Position numbers and translations under genes: made by a program
IMG/VR virus record: IMGVR_UViG_3300042879_002976
Coordinates: 1-37,205 of that record
Source of the DNA: a virus
Direction: 5' to 3' (one strand)
DNA: 37,205 nt
The notes under the pieces: generated by a model
The model's input: only the letters and a program-made list of their open reading frames with translations
Told to the model about the DNA's origin: nothing
The model's database searches: none
In this document: positions 24,707 through 31,014 of the stretch, in pieces
Numbering within the stretch: position 1 is the stretch's first letter
How the letters are laid out: each line of letters begins with the position of its first letter

Positions 24707-24967
24707 TCATTCAAATGGGTTGGCTTGCCACGTTGTGCCTTGCTTGAAATAGGTCATTTGCGGGCCGTCGGGATTCATAACGCAAATCGTCGTTGCCTCC
24801 GGCATGACAAAATTTGCCAAATCGACCGCTCCCAACATGTCCGGCCCGCCACTGGTTGGAACTCGGATGACAAGCATCTCTTTACCAAGCGGGTAGATGC
24901 TCTCCCAATAACATTGCAAGACGTCGCTCCACGCGCACTGCGAATACGGGTCGAGATTTCTGCTCAT
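24707..24967 (-). CDS. Small hypothetical phage protein
   Basis: An 86-residue protein from ATG at 24967, overlapping the helicase-loader stop by 4 bases. It reads LDPYSQCAWSDVLQCYWESIYPLGKEMLVIRVPTSGG and ends MTYFKQGTTWQANPFE. Not recognised, although it has the balanced composition of a folded protein. The longer open frame upstream overlaps the loader gene and is a shadow. Confidence 0.65.
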   Translation of the reverse strand: MSRNLDPYSQCAWSDVLQCYWESIYPLGKEMLVIRVPTSGGPDMLGAVDLANFVMPEATTICVMNPDGPQMTYFKQGTTWQANPFE

Positions 24968-25680
24968 GCCGCCTCCTTCGCCGCTTCCAGTCGCAGCCCG
25001 TAGTCGCGCAGCCCTGTGGCGTCCACGATAACGCTGCCGTGCCGCATGAGGCGCGAGGCGATACGGACATCGAACTTCTCGGCTATCTGCTTGCGGCTGA
25101 AATTGGTCGTGATGACCGTCCACTTGCGGAGCCGCCGGTCGAGCAGATCGCCCATCTTGGACACGGCAAACTGGGTCGCCTCGCCGTCCGCACCCAGAGC
25201 GTCTGTGCCAAGGTCATCGATGGCCTTGAACCAGTCCTCCGCGGCGACGTCGAGCCGGTGATATTCGCCGGAACGTAGCTGACCCAGTAGGCGCGACCAA
25301 CGGCACATGAACGGCCCCGCCTGTGCGTAAAGCCAAAACGACGACACGCCGTTGCGCTTTAGGCGCTCGCGCTCTCGCGTGTAGACGCCCCGCCCGTAAA
25401 TCTTGAGCCATGCGACGATACGCTCGGCCAGATAGGTCTTGCCGCATCCGCTCTCGCCCACCAGCACCAGCCAGCGCGGCTCTGCGCCGTTTACTATGTC
25501 CGCGATGAACTCGCGGGCATTGCGAAGCATGTCATCGACAATAACGCGCTCTGGGGCCGTTTCCGCGCCCGTAAGGTGCCATTGCCAGTCCCAGTTCGGT
25601 TCGGTTTTAATAACCTTCGGGTTTGTTGACTCCGCTATAGCTGCGGAGGCGGTTCGCACCGCTTGTGCCATTGTTTGCAT
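24964..25680 (-). CDS. DnaC-like helicase loader / AAA+ ATPase
   Basis: A 238-residue protein from ATG at 25680, preceded by AAAGGAAAATCTT. Walker A is GESGCGKTYLAERI at about residues 75-82 and Walker B is AIDDLG near 151. ITTNFSRKQIAEKFDVRIASRLMRHG supplies sensor 1 and the arginine finger region. Phage DnaC-like loaders bring the host DnaB helicase to the phage origin. It overlaps the DUF1376 gene upstream by 74 bases in another frame, a typical initiator-loader pair. No phage helicase or polymerase is present, so host recruitment is likely. Confidence 0.87.
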   Translation of the reverse strand: MQTMAQAVRTASAAIAESTNPKVIKTEPNWDWQWHLTGAETAPERVIVDDMLRNAREFIADIVNGAEPRWLVLVGESGCGKTYLAERIVAWLKIYGRGVYTRERERLKRNGVSSFWLYAQAGPFMCRWSRLLGQLRSGEYHRLDVAAEDWFKAIDDLGTDALGADGEATQFAVSKMGDLLDRRLRKWTVITTNFSRKQIAEKFDVRIASRLMRHGSVIVDATGLRDYGLRLEAAKEAA

Positions 25681-26296
25681 AAGATTTTCCTTTCCGGTTG
25701 TTTTCTTTGAATCGTCCTGCCCACGCGGACAGCGCGTATTGCCAGTTGCCGATGGGGTTGCCGCGGCTATCCAGCCAGCGGCCAAAGCGGTCAATGTCGC
25801 GCCCCTTCATTTCGTCATACCAAATGCCCGTCTGCTGCTCGGTGAGTCCGGCATTGCGACCGGCTTCGATGACTTGCTCGCGGGTCGGTTCCTGCCACAC
25901 GGACGACGAGTCCCTATTAGAGTCTATATGTGACTGTGATTGCTTAAGCCTCGCTTGAGCCTCGCTTAAGCCAGCCTTACCTCCCTTTCTCCCTGCGGCA
26001 GAGAGCTTTGCGTGCTTTGCCTGCGCTTTGGCGCGTTCCTCGACCACCCTCTTGTGGGTCAAAACGCCATCCTTTTCGGTGAAAAACGCAAGGCAGGCTT
26101 TAGCCTCGCTTAACCACTGCTCGCGGGTCATCCGCGCCGTTGCGGCGAGAAAATCGGCGTCGGCTGGCAAGCCCTGCGGCCTGCGCCAATGTGCCATGAG
26201 CAGCAGCAAATATGCGCCGTGCTGCGCGGCGGTGAGGTGCATTGTGTCGGCCAAATAGTCACCGATCCACAAGGGCATCCATGCATCAGTCTTCAC
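25607..26296 (-). CDS. DUF1376 (YdaU-like) replication initiation protein
   Basis: A 229-residue protein. It opens PLWIGDYLADTMHLTAAQHGAYLLLLMAHW, the hallmark of the DUF1376/YdaU family, with a winged-helix domain over about residues 1-90. A basic linker (KHAKLSAAGRKGGKAG) follows, then a C-terminal EQVIEAGRNAGLTEQQTGIWYDEMKGR...GNWQYALSAW segment. These proteins pair with DnaC-like loaders in phage and prophage replication blocks. The origin may lie in or near this gene, but I see no clear iterons. Confidence 0.87.
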   Translation of the reverse strand: MKTDAWMPLWIGDYLADTMHLTAAQHGAYLLLLMAHWRRPQGLPADADFLAATARMTREQWLSEAKACLAFFTEKDGVLTHKRVVEERAKAQAKHAKLSAAGRKGGKAGLSEAQARLKQSQSHIDSNRDSSSVWQEPTREQVIEAGRNAGLTEQQTGIWYDEMKGRDIDRFGRWLDSRGNPIGNWQYALSAWAGRFKENNRKGKSYANNGTSGANRLRSYSGVNKPEGY

Positions 26297-26688
26297 AACG
26301 CCTCCTTCAGCGTGACTTCAAGGTAGGGTTCCTCGGTGCGGCACTTCTCCGCGACAAACTGGTCAACCAGCGCGTCGTCGGTAATCCAGCCCGCCGGTCG
26401 CAGGCAGTCGAGAACGCCTTTGGCGAGGTTATCGATGTCGGGTCGCTTGCCATGCCGCCGCTCGTTGGGCCTCGCCTTGGTGCGCCCGAAGGCGAACTTC
26501 AGCTTAATCAAGACCGGATAGTCTATCGGCTTGCGCGGTGCGTGTTTCTTGAGCGCGGCCACCAGCGCAGTCTGCGCGTCGGCTACTTTCTTCTTGGTGA
26601 AAAACATGGGCTTGCCCCCGCGGACGAATACGCCCTTCTGCTGGGCGGTGACGGTCGAAGGCTCCCCGTCGATAATTGCAGTGATCAT
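26293..26688 (-). CDS. rusA: RusA-type Holliday junction resolvase
   Basis: A 131-residue protein. KRPDIDNLAKGVLDCLRPAGWITDDALVDQFVAEK is the RusA signature, with the conserved aspartates of PDIDN and TDD and a following EK. The length matches RusA (about 120). It cuts four-way junctions arising from recombination or replication, which suits its place among recT and recE-like genes. It is coupled to both neighbours by short overlaps. Confidence 0.88.
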   Translation of the reverse strand: MITAIIDGEPSTVTAQQKGVFVRGGKPMFFTKKKVADAQTALVAALKKHAPRKPIDYPVLIKLKFAFGRTKARPNERRHGKRPDIDNLAKGVLDCLRPAGWITDDALVDQFVAEKCRTEEPYLEVTLKEAL

Positions 26689-26996
26689 GTGATGGGCTTT
26701 TTTCTGCGCGGTGGGCGCGGTTTGGGCGTGGTAATCCGGCGCATTACGAAGCCGGTTGGTAGACCGATTTCGATGAGGGCGGCTTGAAGGTCTTGGTCGG
26801 GAACCTCCGCGCCGTGTTTCAGCATGTCATCGAGCGCATCGCTGCGGTCGGGAACCATGCGGAGGGAAAGCGTCTCCCACCACACGATCCGCGCCGCGGC
26901 GTGCCTCACGGGCAGCGCCAGCGTCATTAGACGCTGACGCCACTCCGCGGGCGTGATGCCTCGGCTCCATCTCGGAACGTAGGCTTTGTCACTCAT
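26685..26996 (-). CDS. Hypothetical basic protein
   Basis: A 103-residue protein. It starts MSDKAYVPRWSRGITPAEWRQRLMTLALPV, continues with WWETLSLRMVPDRSDALDDML and ends in a strongly basic tail (RRITTPKPRPPRRKKPIT). The tail suggests binding to nucleic acid, but the family is not recognised. It is coupled to rusA by a 4-base overlap and shares a base with the upstream gene. Confidence 0.6.
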   Translation of the reverse strand: MSDKAYVPRWSRGITPAEWRQRLMTLALPVRHAAARIVWWETLSLRMVPDRSDALDDMLKHGAEVPDQDLQAALIEIGLPTGFVMRRITTPKPRPPRRKKPIT

Positions 26997-27247
26997 TACT
27001 CCTCGGCCTCCTGCCGCCCGCCGCCAAGGCGAAGCACTTCCAACAGCACTTGATTGACGCGCTTCTCGGCTTTCACCTCAAAACGAGTGTTGGTCAACTT
27101 GTCCTCGCTGCGTTGCAACCGCTCAAGCAACCCGTTGTATTGCTCAAGTAGGTCGTTGTATTTTTTCTCCGCGGCTAAAGCCTTGCACCGGATGATGTCC
27201 ATATCCTTGAGGAGCTTGGCGCTTGTTTGCTTGGTCTGTTCGCTCAT
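26996..27247 (-). CDS. Small coiled-coil protein
   Basis: An 83-residue protein from ATG at 27247 (the longer open frame upstream is a shadow of the nuclease gene). Nearly all of it is one charged helix with heptad-like spacing (LLKDMDIIRCKALAAEKKYNDLLEQYNGLLERLQRSEDKL). It overlaps the RecE-like stop by 4 bases. No function is assigned. Small coiled coils in such blocks can be accessory subunits. Confidence 0.65.
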   Translation of the reverse strand: MSEQTKQTSAKLLKDMDIIRCKALAAEKKYNDLLEQYNGLLERLQRSEDKLTNTRFEVKAEKRVNQVLLEVLRLGGGRQEAEE

Positions 27248-28056
27248 AGCGCCGCCTCCGCTTGCTTTGCCGCCCACGCCGGAAGGCCCAGCGTAGTGAT
27301 GTCTTGCGTGAACGAGGGCCAGTGATCCTCGGCCATGCAGTGCTTCACCGCGGCGAGATCGCGTTGGTATTGCTTGCGGCCCCACTCAATAGCCTGCTGG
27401 TCGAGCGCGTAGACGGCGACCGCGTAGGGCGGTGTTTTCTCCACGCAAACAAACAAGAACTCCGTCTTGTCGATCCCCAGCAGTTGGCAGAGGTCGAGGT
27501 AGTAGGCGGCTTGGACGTCGTAGCGATAACTCGCCACGCTCTTGGCCATCATGTCCGCGTCGGCGCTTTGGCAGGACTTGATGTCCACGATGACGTTGCC
27601 GGATTCCGGCAGCGCATCGATCCGCGCCTTGCGAAGGACGCCGTCTTCGCCGCTTGCGAATAGCGAACACTCGGTCTTCGCGTTGGCCAAAACCCGCTTC
27701 ACCGCGGGGTGCGACCAGACGCTCTCGCGCATGCCAGCAATAATGTCAGCTTCGCTTGACGTTATGATCGGTAAGGTCTGCGCTGCTTGCCATTCCTTGC
27801 CTTCCTTGGTCGTGAACTTCATGCCCTCTGGCTTGACCACCCACGCGCCAGAAACCGTCTCCGGCTCCAAGATGGCGCGGTGGATCATCTGGCCCAGCCG
27901 CATGGCCGGTGTCGTTTCGATGCGGAGCAGGCCATCGATGTATGCCTTAAAGTGCGCGGGCGTCCGCGGCGGCGCGATGTAGTCGAGCGCCGATTTGCTG
28001 ATGCCCTCGGCTTCGCGGTATTGCTTTTCCGGTAGCGACAGGATGCCGGTGTTCAT
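27244..28056 (-). CDS. RecE-like PD-(D/E)XK exonuclease
   Basis: A 270-residue protein. Features of the phage exonuclease VIII type are SKSALDYIAPPRTPAHFKAYI near the N-terminus, MRLGQMIHRAILEP, RKARIDALPESGNVIVDIKS (Asp near 146, Asp-x-Lys near 158-160) and YRYDVQAAYYLDL. The enzyme chews one strand of a double-stranded end to give single-stranded tails for RecT. It lies two genes downstream of recT, separated by a 51-residue ORF that overlaps both. Confidence 0.87.
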   Translation of the reverse strand: MNTGILSLPEKQYREAEGISKSALDYIAPPRTPAHFKAYIDGLLRIETTPAMRLGQMIHRAILEPETVSGAWVVKPEGMKFTTKEGKEWQAAQTLPIITSSEADIIAGMRESVWSHPAVKRVLANAKTECSLFASGEDGVLRKARIDALPESGNVIVDIKSCQSADADMMAKSVASYRYDVQAAYYLDLCQLLGIDKTEFLFVCVEKTPPYAVAVYALDQQAIEWGRKQYQRDLAAVKHCMAEDHWPSFTQDITTLGLPAWAAKQAEAAL

Positions 28057-28208
28057 ATGCCAGCCTCCTTCGCCGCGGAGTTAAGCGCATCGCTTTGCGT
28101 GCGGCGGTGTTCCAACTCGGCCATGAACTCGGCAACCATGTGGTCGCCGGTCATGCGGTCGGTGAGTGTGTTGAGCCACTCGACGGCCCAAACGAGGTCA
28201 GCGTTCAT
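28053..28208 (-). CDS. Small hypothetical protein between recT and the RecE-like gene
   Basis: A 51-residue protein from ATG at 28208 (MNADLVWAVEWLNTLTDRM) to a TGA that overlaps the next ATG (ATATGA). It is predicted to be helical and acidic in its first half. It overlaps the recT stop by 4 bases and the nuclease start by 4 bases, a tight coupling that argues it is real. GGAGG lies 6 bases before its own stop and serves the nuclease gene. Family not recognised. Confidence 0.6.
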   Translation of the reverse strand: MNADLVWAVEWLNTLTDRMTGDHMVAEFMAELEHRRTQSDALNSAAKEAGI

Positions 28209-28930
28209 TTCAGCACCTCCGCAAACAGTTCGCCGGTCGCCTTGTCGTTGAGCGCGGCGCGTTGACTTGGCTCCGCGGCGGTGTCGAAGAACTCCGCGGC
28301 GGTTGTCGGCTCCGGTAGCACTACGCTGGACGCGACTTCGCGCCCGCGGGCCACCTTGACTTGGTAGTCGGCCACCTCTTCGCGGATGCCCAGACCGCGC
28401 AGTGCGTCGGGGAAGGCATCGCGGAGCGCCCAGCTACGCGCCCGCATTTGCAACATGCGCGACGGGTATTGCTGCCAAGGGCCGGATTTGCCCCACAGGC
28501 CCGCCTTCTTCGCGTCGGCCTCGCTGAACGTGCGGACGACGGCACTGCGGTCGCGGCGTTTCACGATGCATGTGGCAACGTGACCTTCAGCCGTTTTGTC
28601 GCGGCCAACCGTTTCTTCGATGTCGAGAAACGACGGGTGTGCGGTGCAGAGCGCCAGCGCCGCATCACCGTAGATGCAGGGCTTGCCGTTGATGATGGCG
28701 ATGGACTGGAGCGCCTGCATGGGCGCGAGGCCCAGTTCCAAGCCATGCTGAACAGCGACCATCACCGCTTCGGGACTGCTAAAGCCCTTGGGCGCGAGGC
28801 CACTGTTAACGACCGCCTTGCAAAAGCGGGCCATCTCGTCGAAGGAGCGCAACTGCACTCCATGCTGGTCGAGTTGGATCTCGACGGGTTGGGTCTTTGG
28901 CAGAGCCAGTTGACCATTTTCTGCTGTCAT
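28205..28930 (-). CDS. recT: RecT-type single-strand annealing protein
   Basis: A 241-residue protein taken from ATG at 28930; an ATG at 28948 is also possible, and still earlier starts would enter a hairpin region. The signature GLELGLAPMQALQSIAIINGKPCIYGDAALAL and YPSRMLQMRARSWALRDAFPDALRGL is that of RecT/Bet-type annealing proteins. The protein coats single-stranded tails made by its partner nuclease and pairs them with homologous DNA. The partner is the RecE-like gene downstream. Confidence 0.92.
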   Translation of the reverse strand: MTAENGQLALPKTQPVEIQLDQHGVQLRSFDEMARFCKAVVNSGLAPKGFSSPEAVMVAVQHGLELGLAPMQALQSIAIINGKPCIYGDAALALCTAHPSFLDIEETVGRDKTAEGHVATCIVKRRDRSAVVRTFSEADAKKAGLWGKSGPWQQYPSRMLQMRARSWALRDAFPDALRGLGIREEVADYQVKVARGREVASSVVLPEPTTAAEFFDTAAEPSQRAALNDKATGELFAEVLK

Positions 28931-28958
28931 TGTATTTGTTCCCTTCATTGTGTTCTGA

Positions 28959-28997
28959 CCCGTCTCCGCGGCATGCTGCGGGGGCGGGTTTTGTTTT
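28959..28997 (+). terminator. Terminator-like hairpin on the plus strand, opposite the recT leader
   Basis: As plus-strand RNA, bases 28959-28969 pair with 28978-28988 over 11 pairs (two G-U wobbles) around an 8-base loop, and TTTTGTTTT follows. On the minus strand the wobbles become A-C mismatches, so the hairpin is weaker there. No plus-strand gene precedes it nearby. It could stop antisense transcription into recT, or be chance. Confidence 0.35.
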
Positions 28998-29010
28998 GTG
29001 GGTTGCATGC

Positions 29011-29172
29011 CTAAAATCGGACGCTGCGGTTTTCGTATTTGCGGAGCAGCCAGCGGTTCCACTTGTGGTGCGCCTGTGACTTGTCCCAGCCGGACATCCA
29101 ACCGGCGCTGTAGGCACCGATCACGGTGCAGATCCACATCCCTACGAGGATGACGATGAGGAGATAGTCCAT
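29011..29172 (-). CDS. Small single-pass membrane protein
   Basis: A 53-residue protein from ATG at 29172: MDYLLIVILVGMWICTVIGAYSAGW, then a basic, aromatic tail (HHKWNRWLLRKYENRSVRF). There is one membrane segment, with positive residues after it that suggest the tail stays inside the cell. Its start overlaps the stop of the upstream gene (TAATG). No function assigned; early membrane proteins of this size sometimes act in superinfection exclusion. Confidence 0.6.
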   Translation of the reverse strand: MDYLLIVILVGMWICTVIGAYSAGWMSGWDKSQAHHKWNRWLLRKYENRSVRF

Positions 29173-29360
29173 TAGATGGTCACCTCCATGCGTTCGGTTT
29201 TGCGGTAAGCCGCGATCATCTCGCGGATCGTTTGACGCCACTTGGCATCGCGCCGCCATTTAAGCGTGCGGCAAATGTCCTGCTTGAGCGCCACTTTGAT
29301 GGCGACGAGTTCCATGATCGTCAGCGGGGCGATTTGGTATGTGGGTTCGGGTTGTTTCAT
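29172..29360 (-). CDS. Small hypothetical basic protein
   Basis: A 62-residue protein: MKQPEPTYQIAPLTIMELVAIKVALKQDICRTLKWRRDAKWRQTIREMIAAYRKTERMEVTI. It is largely helical and basic in the second half. Not recognised. It is coupled to both neighbours by short overlaps. Confidence 0.6.
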   Translation of the reverse strand: MKQPEPTYQIAPLTIMELVAIKVALKQDICRTLKWRRDAKWRQTIREMIAAYRKTERMEVTI

Positions 29361-29581
29361 TGTGTGTTTTTCTTGTTCTGGTGTTTGAGCCGCTGCGACA
29401 TGGCAGAGGCGAAAGTGACGGGGTCGTGGTGAATGTGTTCGCCCTCCTCAAGGAGCCAGTAGTGGATGTCCGCGTAGCTCCACCCCTTGCGCCGGAGGAT
29501 GGCGACCGGCTCGACGAGTTGGTCGTAGTTGTGTCGACCGTTCCGCGGGACGGCGTTGCGGGCTTTATCGACCAAGGTCAC
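29357..29581 (-). CDS. Small hypothetical protein with HTH-like segment
   Basis: A 74-residue protein, start GTG at 29581 in a GTGA overlap with the HNH stop. VEPVAILRRKGWSYADIHYWLLEEGEHIHHDPVTFASAMSQRLK resembles small phage proteins in which a helix-turn-helix-like unit recognises DNA or a protein partner. The longer frame beginning near 30139 is a shadow of the HNH gene. Function unknown. Confidence 0.6.
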   Translation of the reverse strand: MTLVDKARNAVPRNGRHNYDQLVEPVAILRRKGWSYADIHYWLLEEGEHIHHDPVTFASAMSQRLKHQNKKNTQ

Positions 29582-30123
29582 GCTGCGGCCCTCCTTGGTT
29601 CGCGCCCCAAGATTTCGCCAAGGATGTGCTGGATGTGCGGCCAGCGATGGCCATGCAGCGTTTTGATCAACGCTCCGCGAGCGATGCCGATCTTCTCGGA
29701 GATAACGCGGTAAGTGACGCCATGCGCGAACAAAAGCGCCGCGGCAATAAACTGCGCCTCCGTATAGCGCGAACAAGTGTGCGCTGATCCTTTTGCGGCA
29801 CGCTTCCGCCCCTTCCGCGCACAATCGCGCTGGTTGTCGGCGGCGGTGCCAATGGACAAATGCAGCGGATTGACACAACTTGGCGTGTCGCAGGAGTGCA
29901 TGACATGCAGGCCAACCGGCGGGCGCTTCCCGTTGTGCAACGCCCAAGCAACACGATGCGTTGCCTCGCCGTTGCTTTTGCCTATTGGCATCCGGCCATA
30001 ACCGCGACTGCTCTTGCAGCCCTGCCAAAGCAGGCAATCGCCGCTGGCAACAACGCGCTCGGCCAAACGCCGCCGCGCCGAATCCATAAGCGCAGGACTT
30101 GTGAAAAGTTTGTCCCAGTTCAC
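29578..30123 (-). CDS. HNH endonuclease with C-terminal HTH-like segment
   Basis: A 181-residue protein, start GTG at 30123 with AAAGGGGAGTT ahead of it. CLLWQGCKSSRGYGRMPIGK, HRVAWALHNGKRPP, VMHSCDTPSCVNPLHLSIGT and NQRDCARKGR form the common phage HNH_3 layout (about residues 30-110). The C-terminal ALLFAHGVTYRVISEKIGIARGALIKTLHGH is HTH-like. This is the design of homing endonucleases, so it may be a mobile passenger. A 19-bp palindrome shared with the RHH promoter lies just ahead of its start, which suggests common control. Confidence 0.87.
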   Translation of the reverse strand: MNWDKLFTSPALMDSARRRLAERVVASGDCLLWQGCKSSRGYGRMPIGKSNGEATHRVAWALHNGKRPPVGLHVMHSCDTPSCVNPLHLSIGTAADNQRDCARKGRKRAAKGSAHTCSRYTEAQFIAAALLFAHGVTYRVISEKIGIARGALIKTLHGHRWPHIQHILGEILGREPRRAAA

Positions 30124-30311
30124 AACTCCCCTTTCTCAAGGTTCACTGAACCTTGGGCCAAAAGAAAAGCGCAGTGGGCGCTCAAAGAGCGAAACTCCAC
30201 TTTCGATTGTTTGAGTAGTCGGGCCTTAACGTCCCGCGGTATCTGGATGTTGAGTGGCAATACGTCTGCCGGTTTCCTCTGCTTGTTTTGTAGCATGGGC
30301 GATTGCTGCAT
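30120..30311 (-). CDS. Second ribbon-helix-helix protein
   Basis: A 63-residue protein. LPLNIQIPRDVKARLLKQSKVEFRSLSAHCAFLLAQG is a beta strand followed by two helices, the RHH (Arc/MetJ) design. It overlaps the upstream RHH gene by 86 bases in another frame and ends in a GTGA overlap with the HNH gene. Such proteins bind DNA as dimers through the strand pair. The start is uncertain, as an internal ATG at 30296 is also possible; the RHH core is unaffected. Confidence 0.7.
   Translation of the reverse strand: MQQSPMLQNKQRKPADVLPLNIQIPRDVKARLLKQSKVEFRSLSAHCAFLLAQGSVNLEKGEL
30137..30155. promoter_or_regulatory. Palindromic operator O2 ahead of the HNH gene
   Basis: CAAGGTTCACTGAACCTTG is a perfect palindrome about a central base (9 pairs). 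Its 13-base core GGTTCACTGAACC is identical to that of the palindrome in the RHH promoter. It lies inside the last codons of the second RHH gene, 14 bases ahead of the HNH start. It is probably bound by one of the two RHH proteins. Confidence 0.7.
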
Positions 30312-30480
30312 AGTCTGTTGCTGTTAGTTCAGTGGTTGATGTTTGAGCGGCCAATATTTCATTGACCACCTGTGCGACCGGAACACCACGCCGACGAGCA
30401 ATGCGACGAAGTCGCATGACCGTGGTGCGAGGAACCTGTAGTGAGAGAGGTTCCTTATCGGGTGAGTGTTGCGAAGGCAT
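30226..30480 (-). CDS. First ribbon-helix-helix protein (candidate repressor)
   Basis: An 84-residue protein from ATG at 30480. LSLQVPRTTVMRLRRIARRRGVPVAQVVNEILAAQ is a clear RHH unit, with LSLQV as the DNA-reading strand, followed by a short helical tail. An upstream ATG at 30528 would lie within the promoter and is unlikely. The gene stands directly behind a good promoter whose spacer is filled by a palindrome, which suggests self-repression as in Arc/Mnt-type switches of P22-like phages. With no CI-type protein present it is the best candidate for the lysogeny repressor; that is inference. Confidence 0.78.
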   Translation of the reverse strand: MPSQHSPDKEPLSLQVPRTTVMRLRRIARRRGVPVAQVVNEILAAQTSTTELTATDYAAIAHATKQAEETGRRIATQHPDTAGR

Positions 30481-30500
30481 TGTGTGTGGGTTCAATGGAA

Positions 30501-30528
30501 AACATAGCGGGTTCACTGAACCCGTCAA
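30501..30528 (-). promoter_or_regulatory. Sigma70-type promoter of the RHH pair with operator O1 in the spacer
   Basis: On the minus strand: TTGACG (30523-30528), a 16-base spacer, and TATGTT (30501-30506). The spacer carries the palindrome CGGGTTCACTGAACCCG (30508-30524), which also reaches two bases into the -35. An A/T tract at about 30530-30551 precedes it and could act as an UP element. A half-site GGGTTCA lies at 30488-30494. Binding here would block RNA polymerase directly. Confidence 0.75.
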
Positions 30529-30579
30529 TGACTTTTTTAAAAAAAGTTTTTGGCCACTCGGCGCGATCCACCAACCACA

Positions 30580-30786
30580 TCACGCGGCTTGAAGCGTGCG
30601 TTTGTGAAACGCCTTGCCCCGCCGCTTGTAGACCCCGCGGATTAGGCGCTCCTTGTAGTCGGGATGCTGCTCGTAGAACTTGGCCTTACGCTTGCGCTCC
30701 TTGGCGGCGAACTTCGGGTCAGCGTAGCGGTCGCGGTAGCGTTGCCGCATGTATTCCTTCTGCCGGTCGGGATCTGCGTATGGCAT
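30580..30786 (-). CDS. Small very basic phage protein
   Basis: A 68-residue protein: MPYADPDRQKEYMRQRYRDRYADPKFAAKERKRKAKFYEQHPDYKERLIRGVYKRRG. It is highly charged, with Arg, Lys, Tyr and Asp dominating. Similar DPE/DRQ-type basic proteins are common early phage products, possibly nucleic acid binding. It is the first minus-strand gene next to attP and lies upstream of the RHH promoter. Confidence 0.65.
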   Translation of the reverse strand: MPYADPDRQKEYMRQRYRDRYADPKFAAKERKRKAKFYEQHPDYKERLIRGVYKRRGKAFHKRTLQAA

Positions 30787-30891
30787 GACTGGTATGAGTC
30801 AAAACCAGTTCTAAAGAGCCTGCAATGTCTAAAATGAGTGCCAACTGGGTGTGTCAACTTTAAGCCTTTTCCGCTGTTTTACAGAGAGAAA

Positions 30892-30941
30892 GGCGAGGGT
30901 CGGAATCGAACCGACGCTTCGTGTAACCCCTTCTGTTACAG
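30892..30941 (-). other. tRNA 3' fragment forming the attP core, best read as tRNA-Tyr(GUA)
   Basis: On the minus strand: anticodon loop CTGTAAC (30935-30941, anticodon GTA), the 3' anticodon strand AGAAG, a long variable region of about 14 bases, the T arm GTCGG-TTCGATT-CCGAC (30899-30915) and the acceptor strand CCTCGCC (30892-30898). No matching 5' acceptor strand (GGCGAGG) exists upstream and the D arm is missing, so the gene is not complete. Long variable arms belong to Tyr, Ser and Leu tRNAs, and the loop favours Tyr. An alternative folding pairs GTAAC with GTTAC but lacks U33. Confidence 0.7.
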
Positions 30942-30959
30942 AGATAAAGGACTATTTTC

Positions 30960-30988
30960 TTGATGCATTGTAGGCATTTTAGTGTAGA
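30960..30988 (+). promoter_or_regulatory. Candidate integrase promoter
   Basis: TTGATG (30960-30965), 17 bases, TGTAGA (30983-30988), about 27 bases ahead of the integrase ATG. The match is only fair. The -10 touches the right flanking repeat at 30988-31006, so integrase binding there could repress its own synthesis. Confidence 0.35.
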
Positions 30989-31014
30989 ACTGGCTGGGTC
31001 AACTCTGACCTCTT

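Larger units (their letters stand above)
30796..31006. repeat. Imperfect repeats flanking the attP core (candidate arm-type sites)
   Basis: AACTGGGTGTGTCAACTTT (30843-30861) and AACTGGCTGGGTCAACTCT (30988-31006) agree at 16 of 19 positions in the same orientation, one on each side of the tRNA fragment. A third related block in inverted orientation lies at 30796-30812 (AGAACTGGTTTTGACTC on the minus strand). Arm sites bound by the integrase N-terminal domain are arranged in this way. Confidence 0.6.
30787..31014. promoter_or_regulatory. attP region between the integrase and the early genes
   Basis: A 228-base non-coding segment. It contains a tRNA 3' fragment (30892-30941), an imperfect direct repeat on both sides of it and a third, inverted, partial copy. 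This is the usual plan of a tyrosine-integrase attachment site: a core with flanking arm sites. The region also has to carry the integrase promoter. Confidence 0.7.

Noticed and set aside
30430-30455. Inverted repeat AGGAACCT...AGGTTCCT as a third operator
   Set aside because: It lies inside the RHH coding region, has a 10-base gap and does not share the TTCACTGAA core of the two palindromes.
30892-30941. A complete functional tRNA gene
   Set aside because: The T arm and 3' acceptor strand are good, but no 5' acceptor strand or D arm follows on the minus strand, so only a 3' fragment is present.
30787-31014. Prophage end (attL or attR) with host DNA on one side
   Set aside because: Phage lysis, fibre and structural genes continue on the integrase side and early phage genes on the other, so the site is internal to the phage genome.
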